DNA of 64,000 nt from Branchiostoma lanceolatum. Taxonomy: Eukaryota > Chordata > Leptocardii > Amphioxiformes > Branchiostomatidae. The translations under genes were made by a program, and so were the position numbers. The stretch's first letter is position 1; each line of letters opens with the position of its first letter. Of this stretch, positions 1 through 9,345 are shown piece by piece. The DNA lies in assembly GCF_035083965.1 (NCBI RefSeq), contig NC_089725.1:31802524-31866523 (forward strand), given 5' to 3'. A model generated the notes under the pieces. The model ran no database searches and had not been told where the DNA came from. It saw nothing but the letters and a program-made list of their open reading frames with translations.

Positions 1-2462
1 AAGAAAAATAAAGAAATCGCCAAAATCGAGGCAGGCTACGAGAAAATCATCAGTCAGCTCCACAAGGAGAGGGAAAAACTTCAGCAGCAGTTTAACAAAG
101 AGAGAGACAAACTCAAGGCGCAGATCAGAGACATGACCAAACAGCTGCGCAGTAGGAAGGCCGAGAAGATCGTGTACACGCAGGTGCCCAGACACGTGAC
201 GGCTGACGTCACGACGCAGACGGACTGGGAGAAGCGTGACGTGTATGAGGCGGTGAGAACGGTCGTCGCCCAGGTGAGTTTATTATATTTTGCCCATACA
301 TAAGTATGACCCAAATTTATTGTTTTTGGTCATGTTTCCTCCTCCTCCTGTCAAATCTTCAAATCGATTCATCGGTCCATTATTCATGGCAGTTCCCGTG
401 AAAGTCCATTCGCACCATTCCAGCATCCATTCTTGCATAGGGGACACAAGCTCCATTTTGGGGTTGGAATGACTTTACAATAGTTCTCTTTTAGGCAGAT
501 TTATTTGCACAGGGATGATTTTGAAACTTAATTTTTGGGAGGGAGATGGGCAAAATATGCTGCATTAGCTCTCGCAAATATTGCCTTTCCTAGTTGGAGC
601 TTAAATCTCTCCTTTAGCTGTCTACCTAAGACTCTCAGTGAGGACATAACAAATACCTACATAGCACAGGATTACAATCAACATACAGCTAACATAGAAT
701 TACAGATAAACATACAATAATTTCAAAATAGCAAAGCGTATGTTTTCATCGTATGTGTTTCAAGTTTTACAGTCTCTCGCGTGTTTTAGTAGTTCTTGTT
801 TGAAATTCCCGTGTGGTAACGCTGTTTGTATATCGTGCGGCAGGGTGTTCCATTCTGATGTACTTCTGAATGTCAAAGCTTCATTTCATGTTGTTTGTTT
901 TTCGGTCCGTCCATCATGAAAATTTTTCGTGTTGCATTGCAATTGTAGGTGAAGGAGCTGAAGAAGGAGAACGTCGAGATGGCGCGGGAAAAGGACAAGG
1001 CGGCGCGGCACTTCGAGCGCAAGGTGGGCGTCTTTCCCCCCCCCCCCCCCCCCCCCCCACGGCACATTGAAAAACGCCATCACAGGCGATATGTTACCCC
1101 TGGATAGATAAAACTAAACAAACAAACAAACAACAAACAAAAAGAATACAACACGGTGTATTCCGAATCGACCGAGGTACCAGCCCGACCACGGGTCGAA
1201 TCGCCTACTGGCCGAAGGCCAACCCGCGAGAGAGCTGGGGCCGATACCCACTCGAAAAAAAAAAAGATTAGAAAATGTTCGAGTCTTCGAACGAAACATT
1301 GAAAACAACATCGATTCCAACGTTCAAATCCGGAATTTTCGATAGCGGCGCAACCAACGCACGCGAAGTGCGTTCGAATCATTCGCTGAAAGCCCTTGTG
1401 ATACGACTTCGCATATTCAATTTCAGGCCGGGCAATACGGTAGAATATAGACCGGTATGGTAACGGTTAGGGCGTCGAATTCTCTGACATGCCACCGCTG
1501 TTATGCCCTTGGGAAAGACACTATATGACTTTTCTCACTCCACCCAGGTGTGATAATGGGTACCTGACTTCGGTTGGGGAGGTAAAAGGCAGTGGAAGAA
1601 GAGGGATGGGCTCCGCCTTCCAATACCTAGACACAGTGGATAATAACCAACTGTCCCTACAGCCTCAAAAAGGTTATTGGACTACCTTTACCTTTTATTA
1701 CATGTAGTAACCATTCTTTGCACTTTACTCCAGGTGGACGTCATGAAGGCGCGGCAGGAGGAGCTGCTCCAGACCAAGTTCTCCCTGGAGAAGGACGTTA
1801 AGGGTCTGCGGAGGAAAGTCGCGTTCTACGAGGCGCGTCAGTCGTACCGGAACCAAGCCCTGCCCTCCGTGTCGCCAGAGAGGGGGGTGGGGGGCACTGA
1901 GAGGGGGGCTGGGGTCGGCACTGAGAGGGGGGCGGGGGTCGTGACCGGAAAAAGAGACTCGTTCGTGGAGGAGAACCTCCTAGAAGGAAGCAGAAGGAAC
2001 TCCATGAGATCAATGTCTGTCATTTCGGCAGCTAACTCCGACATTCCAGGCACAGAGGGACGGAATACAGACGTGTTTCCCTCGCCAACTAGTAATCAAC
2101 AACCTGGCAAAAATAACGTTAACGTCAAAAGTAGCGTTACGCTACCTCGGCTTCCGTTAGTCAGTGTTCTAGTACAAAATAATGCTTCGCCACAAATTAG
2201 CAAGAACCGAGGAGGACAGCTCGCAACGACTAGACTTTCACCACATCCGCAACCCGTCAAGCCGACGGTTGCCACGGCAACGAACCAGGAGGTTGCTAGG
2301 CAACAGATGAGTAAATACAGGTACCAGCAGAGAAAGTCGATAGATAAGAGTCCGGGGAAGCACGGGGTGATCCGGCTGGCGGACAGCGAAGCCGCGAGAC
2401 GCCACAACGGCAGGAACGTCCTCAGGCCATTGTTGAACTCCAGTCAGAAGGATAAGCGCTAG
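1..2462 (+). CDS. coiled-coil protein, 3' part of a spliced gene (5' end outside window)
   Basis: Three exons are joined in phase 0: 1-273 (donor CAG|GTGAGT), 949-1023 (acceptor TTGTAG, donor AAG|GTGGGC) and 1734-2462 (acceptor CTCCAG, stop TAG). They give 358 residues; the start codon lies upstream of the window. The first two exons and the start of the third (about residues 1-150) are K/E/R/Q-rich and read as a long coiled coil. Around exon 3 residue 35 the sequence RKVAF resembles a protein phosphatase 1 RVxF docking motif, which is only a pattern match. The rest is low-complexity and probably disordered: a G/E/R/T repeat from DNA at about 1882-1940, a basophilic serine stretch (SRRNSMRSMS), and a basic tail ending in KDKR. 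I do not recognise the family. It is likely cytoplasmic or cytoskeletal judging by the coiled coil, but this is inference. Exon structure is well supported by reading frame, splice sites and codon-like composition. Confidence 0.8.
1036..1058. repeat. poly-C tract beside exon donor
   Basis: An uninterrupted run of 23 C lies 12 bases after the exon 949-1023 donor. The complementary strand is a G-run that could form quadruplex structures. It is probably length-polymorphic. Confidence 0.9.
1440..1705 (+). mobile_element. tRNA-derived SINE in last intron of the coiled-coil gene
   Basis: The body contains CTCACTCCACCCAGGTGTGA, then TGGGTACCTGACTTCGGTTG and GGGAGGTAAAAGGCAGTGG. Related bodies occur at 4745-4880, 27430-27570 (reverse), 35985-36130, 42250-42560 (reverse) and 50566-50890. 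The reverse copy at 27.5 kb keeps a tRNA-like B box (GGTTTCGAACC region), which suggests a tRNA-derived head. The copy ends about 30 bases before the exon 3 acceptor at 1733. Confidence 0.65.
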
Positions 2463-2496
2463 CTCTCGTGCTTGTTCTCCGGCTCCTCACCTGCTT

Positions 2497-2580
2497 GTCA
2501 GCCAGGTGTCAGCCAGGTGCCAGCCAGGTGTCAGCCAGGTGTCAGCCAGGTGTCAGCCAGGTGTCAGCCAGGTGTCAGGT
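2497..2580. repeat. 11-bp minisatellite in 3' UTR
   Basis: Seven near-identical copies of GTCAGCCAGGT plus a partial copy start 34 bases after the stop codon of the coiled-coil gene. One unit has a single change (GCCAGCCAGGT). Confidence 0.9.
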
Positions 2581-2724
2581 GAGAGAAAACACCTGCAAGA
2601 CGTCCCGTCTTCTTAATCGACTGTGTTCCCTTGGAGAGGGCCATGTGGTCACGACGTGCAGTTCTACACCACTACGGTGCAATATGAGTACGGAACAAGG
2701 CAATAAGAGATGGCTGACTCTCAC

Positions 2725-2730
2725 AATAAA
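2725..2730 (+). promoter_or_regulatory. poly(A) signal of the coiled-coil gene
   Basis: AATAAA in the context ACAATAAAAGCC, about 260 bases after the stop codon. It is the first canonical signal downstream and implies a short 3' UTR that includes the 11-bp minisatellite. Confidence 0.6.
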
Positions 2731-2759
2731 AGCCTTTAGGAGAGCCATCTGGCAGAACA

Positions 2760-2842
2760 TGCAGACAGACAGACAGACAGACAGACACAAGCACAGACAA
2801 GCACAGACAAGCACAGACAAGCACAGACACAAGCACAGACAA
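2760..2842. repeat. ACAG / ACAAGCACAG simple repeats
   Basis: An (ACAG)n run is followed by tandem ACAAGCACAG decamers. Open frames across it on both strands are artefacts of the repeat. Confidence 0.9.
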
Positions 2843-3455
2843 TGCTACGATCTTCCACCCCAACATCTGCTTGGAGATGAACGCCAGTACGTGAACATAA
2901 ACATCCGGGAGCTGACATCTGACGGCGAGGGACGCATGCGCAGGTGAGTGAAACTGTGTCCCCCCGAATGTTCCAACAGGACTGTCTTATTGTTATGCTG
3001 TTGTAAGGGTGGTGCTATTCTTTGGTTCTTTAGGATACTGCCACTGGACTTTTTGTACATGAACTGTAATGTCCAAGTAGTTGTAGTATTACACATTCGA
3101 GTATTACACTGCACTAGAGGGGAATGGTGATTGAAACTGTGAAATACTTGAAAAACGCACTGAATAGTCTAAAAGCACGCGTAAAACACTGATACTGAGC
3201 CAAACCCTTACATCAGCTTGGAGATTACATGTACTGTACCACCGGGGACATCATGTAATGTCCTTGGTACCAATAAGGAGGTTAAGAAAAGCACCATTTT
3301 CAACCTCCTCGGTACCACTGCCAGCTTTCTTTAAGGCGTAGCTGATCGGCATCTTAATCTTTTCTAAGTACATTTGATGTCCTTTAGGACGAATCTAGGT
3401 GATCTATTGTCGGTGCATTTTGAGAAGGTACTATATATGAATACTTTTTATTTGC

Positions 3456-3633
3456 TACTCTTCAACCAGAGGTAAGGTCCGGGGTATTTTCGACGTATTT
3501 TCGCGGTGTTTTATACGTCTTCCTACGTCGTCTAGGAGGAAGACCCAACAAAAACCGCACAAGTAGAAAGACGTATAAGATACTGGGAAAATACGTCGAA
3601 AATACCCCGGACCTTACCTCTGCTTGGAGGGTA
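3456..3633. mobile_element. MITE, TACTCTCCAAGCAGAGG family, with 9-bp target duplication
   Basis: About 60 bp terminal inverted repeats pair around a short centre. The left end reads TACTCTTCAACCAGAGG and the right end, reverse complemented, TACCCTCCAAGCAGAGG. Both continue with GTAAGGTCCGGGGTATTTTC. The flanks are TTTATTTGC (left) and ATTATTTGC (right), 8 of 9 identical, consistent with a Mutator-like 9-bp duplication. No coding capacity. Sister copies lie at 25094-25287, 41931-42126 and 43242-43392. Confidence 0.8.
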
Positions 3634-4126
3634 ATTATTTGCCGCCAACAAACACGGGATTAGCCGGCCCGTACGCGTGTTTGTTTTCGGCATCGCTCCG
3701 TTGTCAGCGCCGGTTGCCTGGAAGAGGCAGAGACACGGACATGGGCTTTGCTGGTCTTCGTACTGCAGTACCGCATAATGTCAGTAGATGGCGCCGTTGA
3801 TCAAAGAGGTACACTCGAATATCATCATGTGTGTTGGGGACGCTTTTATTGAGAAGCTGATTGTTTAGTCTGTATACACCATCATATAGTCAAAACCAAG
3901 TACTTTTTGAAAGAGACGAATATGTCGTTACTCTCAGTTACAGTCGCACGGATCACTCGCAGCGGAAGATCGTGCATTTGGATGAAAAAATTGCGATAGC
4001 TTTGAGAAGGTGACTGTAGTAACGAAAACAAACAGACAACAACAAGCAGACAGACAAATAATGATACAGACAAACAAAGAAGAAAATTATGATGACATAT
4101 ACGTTGATGAAGGCAAGGAGGTTTTA

Positions 4127-4188
4127 TGGATGTCTAACCTTCATCAAGGAGGTTTTATAAAACCTCCTTGATGAAGGTTAGACATCCA
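4127..4188. repeat. 62-bp perfect palindrome without spacer
   Basis: Two 31-base arms are exact reverse complements with no loop; the centre is GGTTTTA|TAAAACC at 4157/4158. A partial direct copy of the inner part (AAGGAGGTTTTA) lies just upstream at 4115-4126. The origin is unclear; it may be a tiny foldback element. Confidence 0.9.
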
Positions 4189-4197
4189 GATAATAAG

Positions 4198-4342
4198 ACA
4201 CGCCAAAAATAATCACTCCAGCAACTGGATAACATTTTCAGTCAGACGTTCCTTTCACTGACGAAAGACAGCGGATACTGTCTGAAACGTCTGACTGTTT
4301 CAAAATGTTATCCACTTGCTTGAGTAATCATTCTTAGCGTAT
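4198..4342. mobile_element. short foldback element with Penelope-like hammerhead core
   Basis: Inverted ends 4198-4238 and 4302-4342 (GGATAACATTTT near the inner side of each arm) enclose a hammerhead-like motif at 4258-4291. The right arm is shared with 5776-5876, and a small related foldback lies at 52202-52292. The arrangement of inverted 3' ends around little or no coding sequence mirrors the larger Penelope-like copy at 18.9 kb, so this is probably a non-autonomous relative. Confidence 0.6.
4258..4291 (+). ncRNA. hammerhead-ribozyme-like motif
   Basis: It reads CTGACGAA, a hairpin (AGACAG paired with CTGTCT), then GAAACGTC. Flanks TCA and TGA can pair as helix I; AC/GU gives a two-pair helix III. 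One A is extra relative to the canonical CUGANGA followed directly by helix II. Confidence 0.5.
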
Positions 4343-4744
4343 GATGAAATATAATCGGGCTATGTTCCTACAGCTGTACTTGGGGTAGAGGCGGTCGCCG
4401 GGCCCGAGTCTCCGTGCGTCCCGGGGATGCCCCGTGCCCACCGCGGTAACCTGGGTGCAGCGGCGTCGGGGATTAACTGTCGACTCAATCAATTCTACAT
4501 GGCGATAACAGGGCGGATTATCCTGTGTCATTAAGCGTCATTAATCTTTCAGAATCCGGCTCGGGGGATGAACGCTAATCTTCAAGCAGATGTGTGGATC
4601 AGACTTTTCTTTTTCGTTTTGAAACGGAGGTTTTGTAGAAAGCTGGTATCTTTGTTGGTAAGTAGTCCCACAATCACAGAAGATCGAGGAGTCAAGCGTT
4701 TGATTCCTGGCAGTCCTGGCTAGACAAAGGCACTTTACATTACT

Positions 4745-4880
4745 TTCCTCACTCCACCCGGGTGTAAAAATGGGTACATGACTCCGGTTGGGGAGGCAAA
4801 AGGCGGTGGAATAAGAGGGATGGGCTTCGTATTCCTGTAGCGTGGATACCAACACACTGCCCCTTCGGCCTTAAAAATGA
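4745..4880 (+). mobile_element. SINE fragment
   Basis: It shares CTCACTCCACCCGGGTGTAA, GGTTGGGGAGGC and AAAAGGCGGTGGAA with the SINE at 1440-1705. The head is degraded. Confidence 0.6.
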
Positions 4881-5337
4881 TATGTTCACTTCAGGATAAG
4901 GGCGCCCCAGAGTTTTTTGCTCAATGGATTGATAAGGCAAAGTAAAGCAAGAGCTATTACCAAAAACTCTTAGATATTTCACGTAGGTTTGAGGTCTCCG
5001 AACTCTTGTTTTGTTTTGAGTCTGTTATGAGTCTTGTAAAAACATGGCTCTGACGTCAGAGCCTCGGCGCGGCATACCGCTCCGCTCTGGTTGTGTTTGT
5101 TTGATTTTAAGGTAAACCAGTGTTTGCTTCCCTTGCAGGGACTACGTCATCACTAAAGCAACAGGTTTGTTGTCTGCACGCAAATACTACTAGTAGTACT
5201 TCATCTCCAAGCAGATGTGGGGAGGAAGACCGTATCTTTACATATGAAACTTATTGCACAACAATCGTAACCTCCACCAGACCTTCCTACGGGCTTATGG
5301 ACCGTAGAATTCAGCAAAAAGGGAATACTTAGCCGGC

Positions 5338-5431
5338 AGAGTCAGTCCACGGTGAGGGTCAATACTGCGCTTGCAAATGAAATCCTGGCAAATATTCTAC
5401 CAAAAGCTGGCGTAGTTAGTCTGGTAGAAAC
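5338..5431. mobile_element. MITE fragment, TCTACCAG family
   Basis: It matches the right half of the element at 56348-56518: CTGGCAAATATTCT, then GGCGTAGTTAGTCTGGTAGA. The left half is missing. Confidence 0.65.
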
Positions 5432-5775
5432 TACAACAATTGTACAAGGTACAACGTATGAAATTCTTTGATGCATAACAAAAGTAATTCTATGAAGTTG
5501 ATGTACCTTTCCAACGATTTTTTGGAGTCTGGGATGAGAATGTACATTGAAAATCATCGGTGAAATTCATAACATTTGGGAATTTTCATACCTAACTTGT
5601 CTCCAAAAGCCAAATATCCCCAAACGTTTACGTCAAGAAAATATAGTGATGCAGAGCGAGATGAAAAGTGATTTTGTACACACAGAAACAAGTTAGAATA
5701 CGAGATTTAAATTAATTACCTCATTAACATATCTATTCAGACTTTTGGTATAAAACCCGGTTTCCCAGTCTTTAC

Positions 5776-5876
5776 CTTAGTCACTGACGAAAGACAGCGG
5801 ATGCTGTCTGAAACGTCTGACGGTTTCAAAATGCTATCCAGTTGCTTGAGTAATTATTTTTGGCGTATCTTAAATC
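5776..5876 (+). mobile_element. Penelope-like 3' end relic with hammerhead-like core
   Basis: It is the same family as 4198-4342 (right arm only). The core at 5784-5817 is the best formed in the window: CTGACGAA, a seven-pair hairpin AGACAGC/GCTGTCT with loop GGAT, then GAAACGTC. Flanking GTCA/TGAC give a four-pair helix I. The tail contains CAGTTGCTTGAGTAAT. No inverted left arm was found. Confidence 0.6.
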
Positions 5877-6186
5877 AATTACATTTTCTGAACTCGTGGC
5901 CGTTGTGTGTTTAACCATTGATCCTTTGGAACGGCTGTCGGGAATTATCGATTCATGAAACAGTTCTGTAAATAGAGCTCCCAGGTCATAACATGACCCA
6001 ATACTCTCTTGTACCAAAGACCAAAACGACAATGTTATACAGCTTCCTCGACTCAATTCTTACCGGTCCGAGGCAAGATTCCAACCGGTCCGAGGCATGA
6101 TTCCAACCAGTCCGAGGCATTTCCAACCGGTCCGCGATACATTTCCTTACGTGCTGCGGTAGAATTCCAACCAGTCCGCGCCCGTG

Positions 6187-6318
6187 AGAATTTCCTGCCC
6201 TACGCGCTGCCCTGCGCTGCGCTCCTCGACAGAATTTCCTGCCCTACGCGCTGCCCTGCGCTGCGTTCCTCGACAGAATTTCCTGCCTTACGCGCTGCCC
6301 TGCGCTGCGTTCCTCGAC
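6187..6318 (+). repeat. three 44-bp tandem units in left foldback arm
   Basis: Units start at 6187, 6231 and 6275, each beginning AGAATTTCCTGCC and ending GTTCCTCGAC (or GCTCCTCGAC). A fourth, truncated start follows at 6319. Confidence 0.9.
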
Positions 6319-7292
6319 AGAATTTCCTTTCGCGCTACGGCAGAATTCTTAATCTCCAAGCAGATCTATAGGTTGCATCAAGACCGTATCAAACTGGCAG
6401 AGGAAGTACGTTTTGATTGCTGTACAAGCTCCATCTTCCAGTTGGATACGGTCTTTGCAATCCATTGGGTCTGGTTGAAGGCTAAGAATTCTAACCGTAC
6501 CACGGCCACGGCACAACCCCCTGTCCCCCACGCTCATACAGTGGACGGTCCCAGATGGGTCAAGGGTCACTCGTGTTGTGAATGTAAACAGCCAGTCAGG
6601 TCGTGTCGATGTTGAAAACTTTTTCAGTGCTTCGTTCTGACTATCACCATCTCTAAAAACACGTGCGTGCAAACTAAAAGGAAGCCCTGAATGTCAATAT
6701 CAACTACAATCGACGGACAATGGGCGTTAGGTTAGATATTCCTTTTTGCCCCTCCCGTGTCACTGTAGATCGAGTGAAAGGACGATAATAGTGGACGCGG
6801 ACGTTGACCCCTCTAGAAATCTGCCTGTCGTTGACTCAACAATGCTACCACCACACACACACACTTTCACCACAAAACAATGTTGTGTAATATGTACATC
6901 AAATATTTGCCATAAAATTCATTGACAGAAACATACGGTCGATAATACAAAAGATATTCTTGTTCAGTCACGGGAAAATCCTGTTATAGCCCCAGCCATG
7001 AATAAAATCGAATCTTATGGAAATGCTATCATGTCCAAACGGGATTATAGGACCAATCTGTTACCAGTAGTCTGTGTTGTCCATGTATGAACTTTCATCA
7101 AATAACTCGATCATGCGATATGCTGAAAGGACTAAATAAAACCGTGGCCAACCTAAACTTTTGCCACCGTAGGATAGTCCTGCGAGACAGGTCCGTTTAT
7201 TCCAGGTTAAGAATCTGAAATAACACAGAAACAAAATGCAAGCTATAGTATAACGCTATATAAAAGGAGAGCTAGCTGAAGAAGAGAATGAT

Positions 7293-7507
7293 TAGCCTCT
7301 ACCAGGCTCCGTCCTATCGTTGGGAAAATAGTAGAAATCAGCCGAGGTACTTCGCTATACAGGGTAGGTCCGCTATACAGTAAGGTTCCATTTCGTGGAT
7401 GGCAGATTGGACCCTCTCTCCGTAGCTAACTCCCTTGGCACACTATTCACTCTATTAAGCCAATTTCTACTATTTTCCAGCCATCCCGCGGAGCCTGGTA
7501 GAGGCTA
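7293..7507. mobile_element. MITE, TCTACCAG family, nested in foldback centre
   Basis: The ends are TAGCCTCTACCAGG and its complement. Inner arms share AAAATAGTAGAAAT. It is flanked by a perfect 9-bp duplication GAGAATGAT at 7284-7292 and 7508-7516, which fixes its borders and points to a Mutator-like transposase in trans. Confidence 0.85.
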
Positions 7508-8097
7508 GAGAATGATGCCCCCGTACCGATCCCGTCAAGTACACCGCCTACTCATATGGTACATAAACTATAGTCTGTAGCACTGACAGTGTCAGGTTTG
7601 AGGTCTCTTGAACTTTAATATCATAATTAAACAGAGCCAAGCCGGTTTTAATTTATTGCTGTCACGGTTGTTGCAACAGCAAATGCCTATGACACACGGC
7701 GACGTCGACCCATCACGTAACACCATGGTAGCGTACCATGAGACGCGTAATCGTAATGTTACCGTTATGAAAAAGGTCCCCGATACTTTTAGCGAAGGAC
7801 ATTATCCTTGAAAGTTTATATTTTCGCAGTTCACATTCAACACGAGTGACCCTTGACCCATCTGGGACCGTCCACTGTATGAGCGTGGGGGACAGGGGGC
7901 TGTGCCGTGGCCGTGGTATGGTTAGACTTCTTAGCCTCCAACCAGACCCAATGGATTGCAAAGACCGTATCCAACTGGAAGATGGAGCTTGTACAGCAAT
8001 CAAAACGTACTTCCTCTGCCAGTTTGATACGGTCTTGATGCAACCTATAGATCTGCTTGGAGATTAAGAATTCTGCCGTAGCGCGAAAGGAAATTCT

Positions 8098-8273
8098 GTC
8101 GAGGAACGCAGCGCAGGGCAGCGCGTAGGGCAGGAAATTCTGTCGAGGAACGCAGCGCAGGGCAGCGCGTAGGGCAGGAAATTCTGTCGAGGAGCGCAGC
8201 GCAGGGCAGCGCGTAGGGCAGGAAATTCTGTCGAGGAACGCAGCGCAGGGCAGCGCGTAGGGCAGGAAATTCT
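8098..8273 (-). repeat. four 44-bp tandem units in right foldback arm
   Basis: Units start at 8098, 8142, 8186 and 8230, in reverse orientation to 6187-6318. There is one unit more than in the left arm. Confidence 0.9.
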
Positions 8274-8481
8274 CACGGGCGCGGACTGGTTGGAATTCTA
8301 CCGCAGCACGTAAGGAAATGCATCGCGGACCGGTTGGAAATGCCTCGGACTGGTTGGAATCATGCCTCGGACCGGTTGGAATCTTGCCTCGGACCGGTAA
8401 GAATTGAGTCGAGGAAGCTGTATAACATTGTCGTTTTGGTCTTTGGTCCTCTTGTAACAAGAAACAGGCAATGAGTCAAAC

Positions 8482-8906
8482 TAGTGCTGCGTACCGGTAC
8501 TGTACCGTGAAAATTAATTAGGTACAGGTCCAAAATACCGGATCATGAAGTACCGGTACTGTACCGATATACATCTACACCAAATATGTGCTTATTTTGT
8601 GACTGATTTCCTGACCTCATGGCCTCATGCAACACCAAACATGACCAGAGTGACACATTGCAACAGCGTTACTAATATGCAACAGATCATTCAAGCAGGC
8701 CGGGAGTTTTGATAGCAAGGCCAAGGGAGTTTGGCGGTAGGAAACCTAGTTATGTTCTTTGTATTAAGATACTGACAAGTTGAAAACAGTTCATTTATGT
8801 TTCTGTCATTATTGAAGATGTTCAGGTACAGGTACAGGTCCGGACTTGTACCTAAACCTCTGTACCGGTACCTGTACCTGATGTTACGTTTATGTACGCA
8901 GCACTG
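8482..8906. mobile_element. hAT-type MITE
   Basis: The terminal repeats TAGTGCTGCGTAC (left) and CAGTGCTGCGTAC (right, reverse complemented) fit the hAT consensus YARNG. They are flanked by the 8-bp duplication AGTCAAAC at 8474-8481 and 8907-8914. The interior holds several TACCGGTAC palindromes and GGTACAGGTACAGG strings. No coding capacity. Confidence 0.8.
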
Positions 8907-9127
8907 AGTCAAACCTGTGCCGCCGGATGCGGCGTGTTTGCCGCCCGCCTCTACGTTATGCGCGCAAAGCTAACACCGGGAACACTTAACGTTACAGCTA
9001 GTACAGGCGGGTACGCGGGGGTGACTGTAGGGTTGGGTCTGCATGGCGAAATGACCGGTCAATGTTGACATCTGTCTCGTACTACACAATATCGCATGTC
9101 GGTACATTTGACCGGGCGGTCGCTCCA

Positions 9128-9340
9128 TGAATACATAGGCATAAACTCCGCATGAGTTGTGTATTAACATCTTTTAGCTGTAGGTAAAGTTTGAGGGGAA
9201 AAAGTTGTTTTCTAGTTAAACTCACCATTGTGCAACCTGTTTATCGAACCAAAGAAATCACTTTTTGTGCCGCAAACTTTACCTAAACCAAAAAAATGTT
9301 GATACGCAACTCATGCAGCCACGTATATACGCATAATGAC
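9128..9340. mobile_element. MITE, family shared with 40.2 kb
   Basis: Inverted arms contain GGTAAAGTTTG and CATGAGTTG/CAACTCATG. The second copy at 40241-40473 keeps the ends better. Confidence 0.7.
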
Positions 9341-9345
9341 GAGGG

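Larger units (their letters stand above)
6014..8448. mobile_element. large foldback element with ~0.6 kb inverted arms
   Basis: The left arm (about 6014-6590) and right arm (about 7829-8448) are highly similar inverted copies. They run outward to CCAAAGACCAAAACG and inward to about GTCAAGGGTCACTCGTGTTG. The 8-bp CTCTTGTA flanks both sides (6006-6013 and 8449-8456), consistent with a target duplication. Each arm carries 44-bp tandem units. Inside each arm a MITE-like end (AATCTCCAAGCAGATCT) is followed by a hairpin around CAAGACCGTATC. The 1.2 kb centre has no credible transposase; it hosts a nested MITE. Open frames in the arms (for example 7837-8460 reverse) encode the repeat and are not genes. 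Confidence 0.75.

Noticed and set aside
7837-8460. 207-residue reverse frame and the related forward frames at 6009-6615
   Set aside because: They lie wholly inside the foldback arms and are produced by the 44-bp tandem units; the same sequence in both orientations gives the same peptide.
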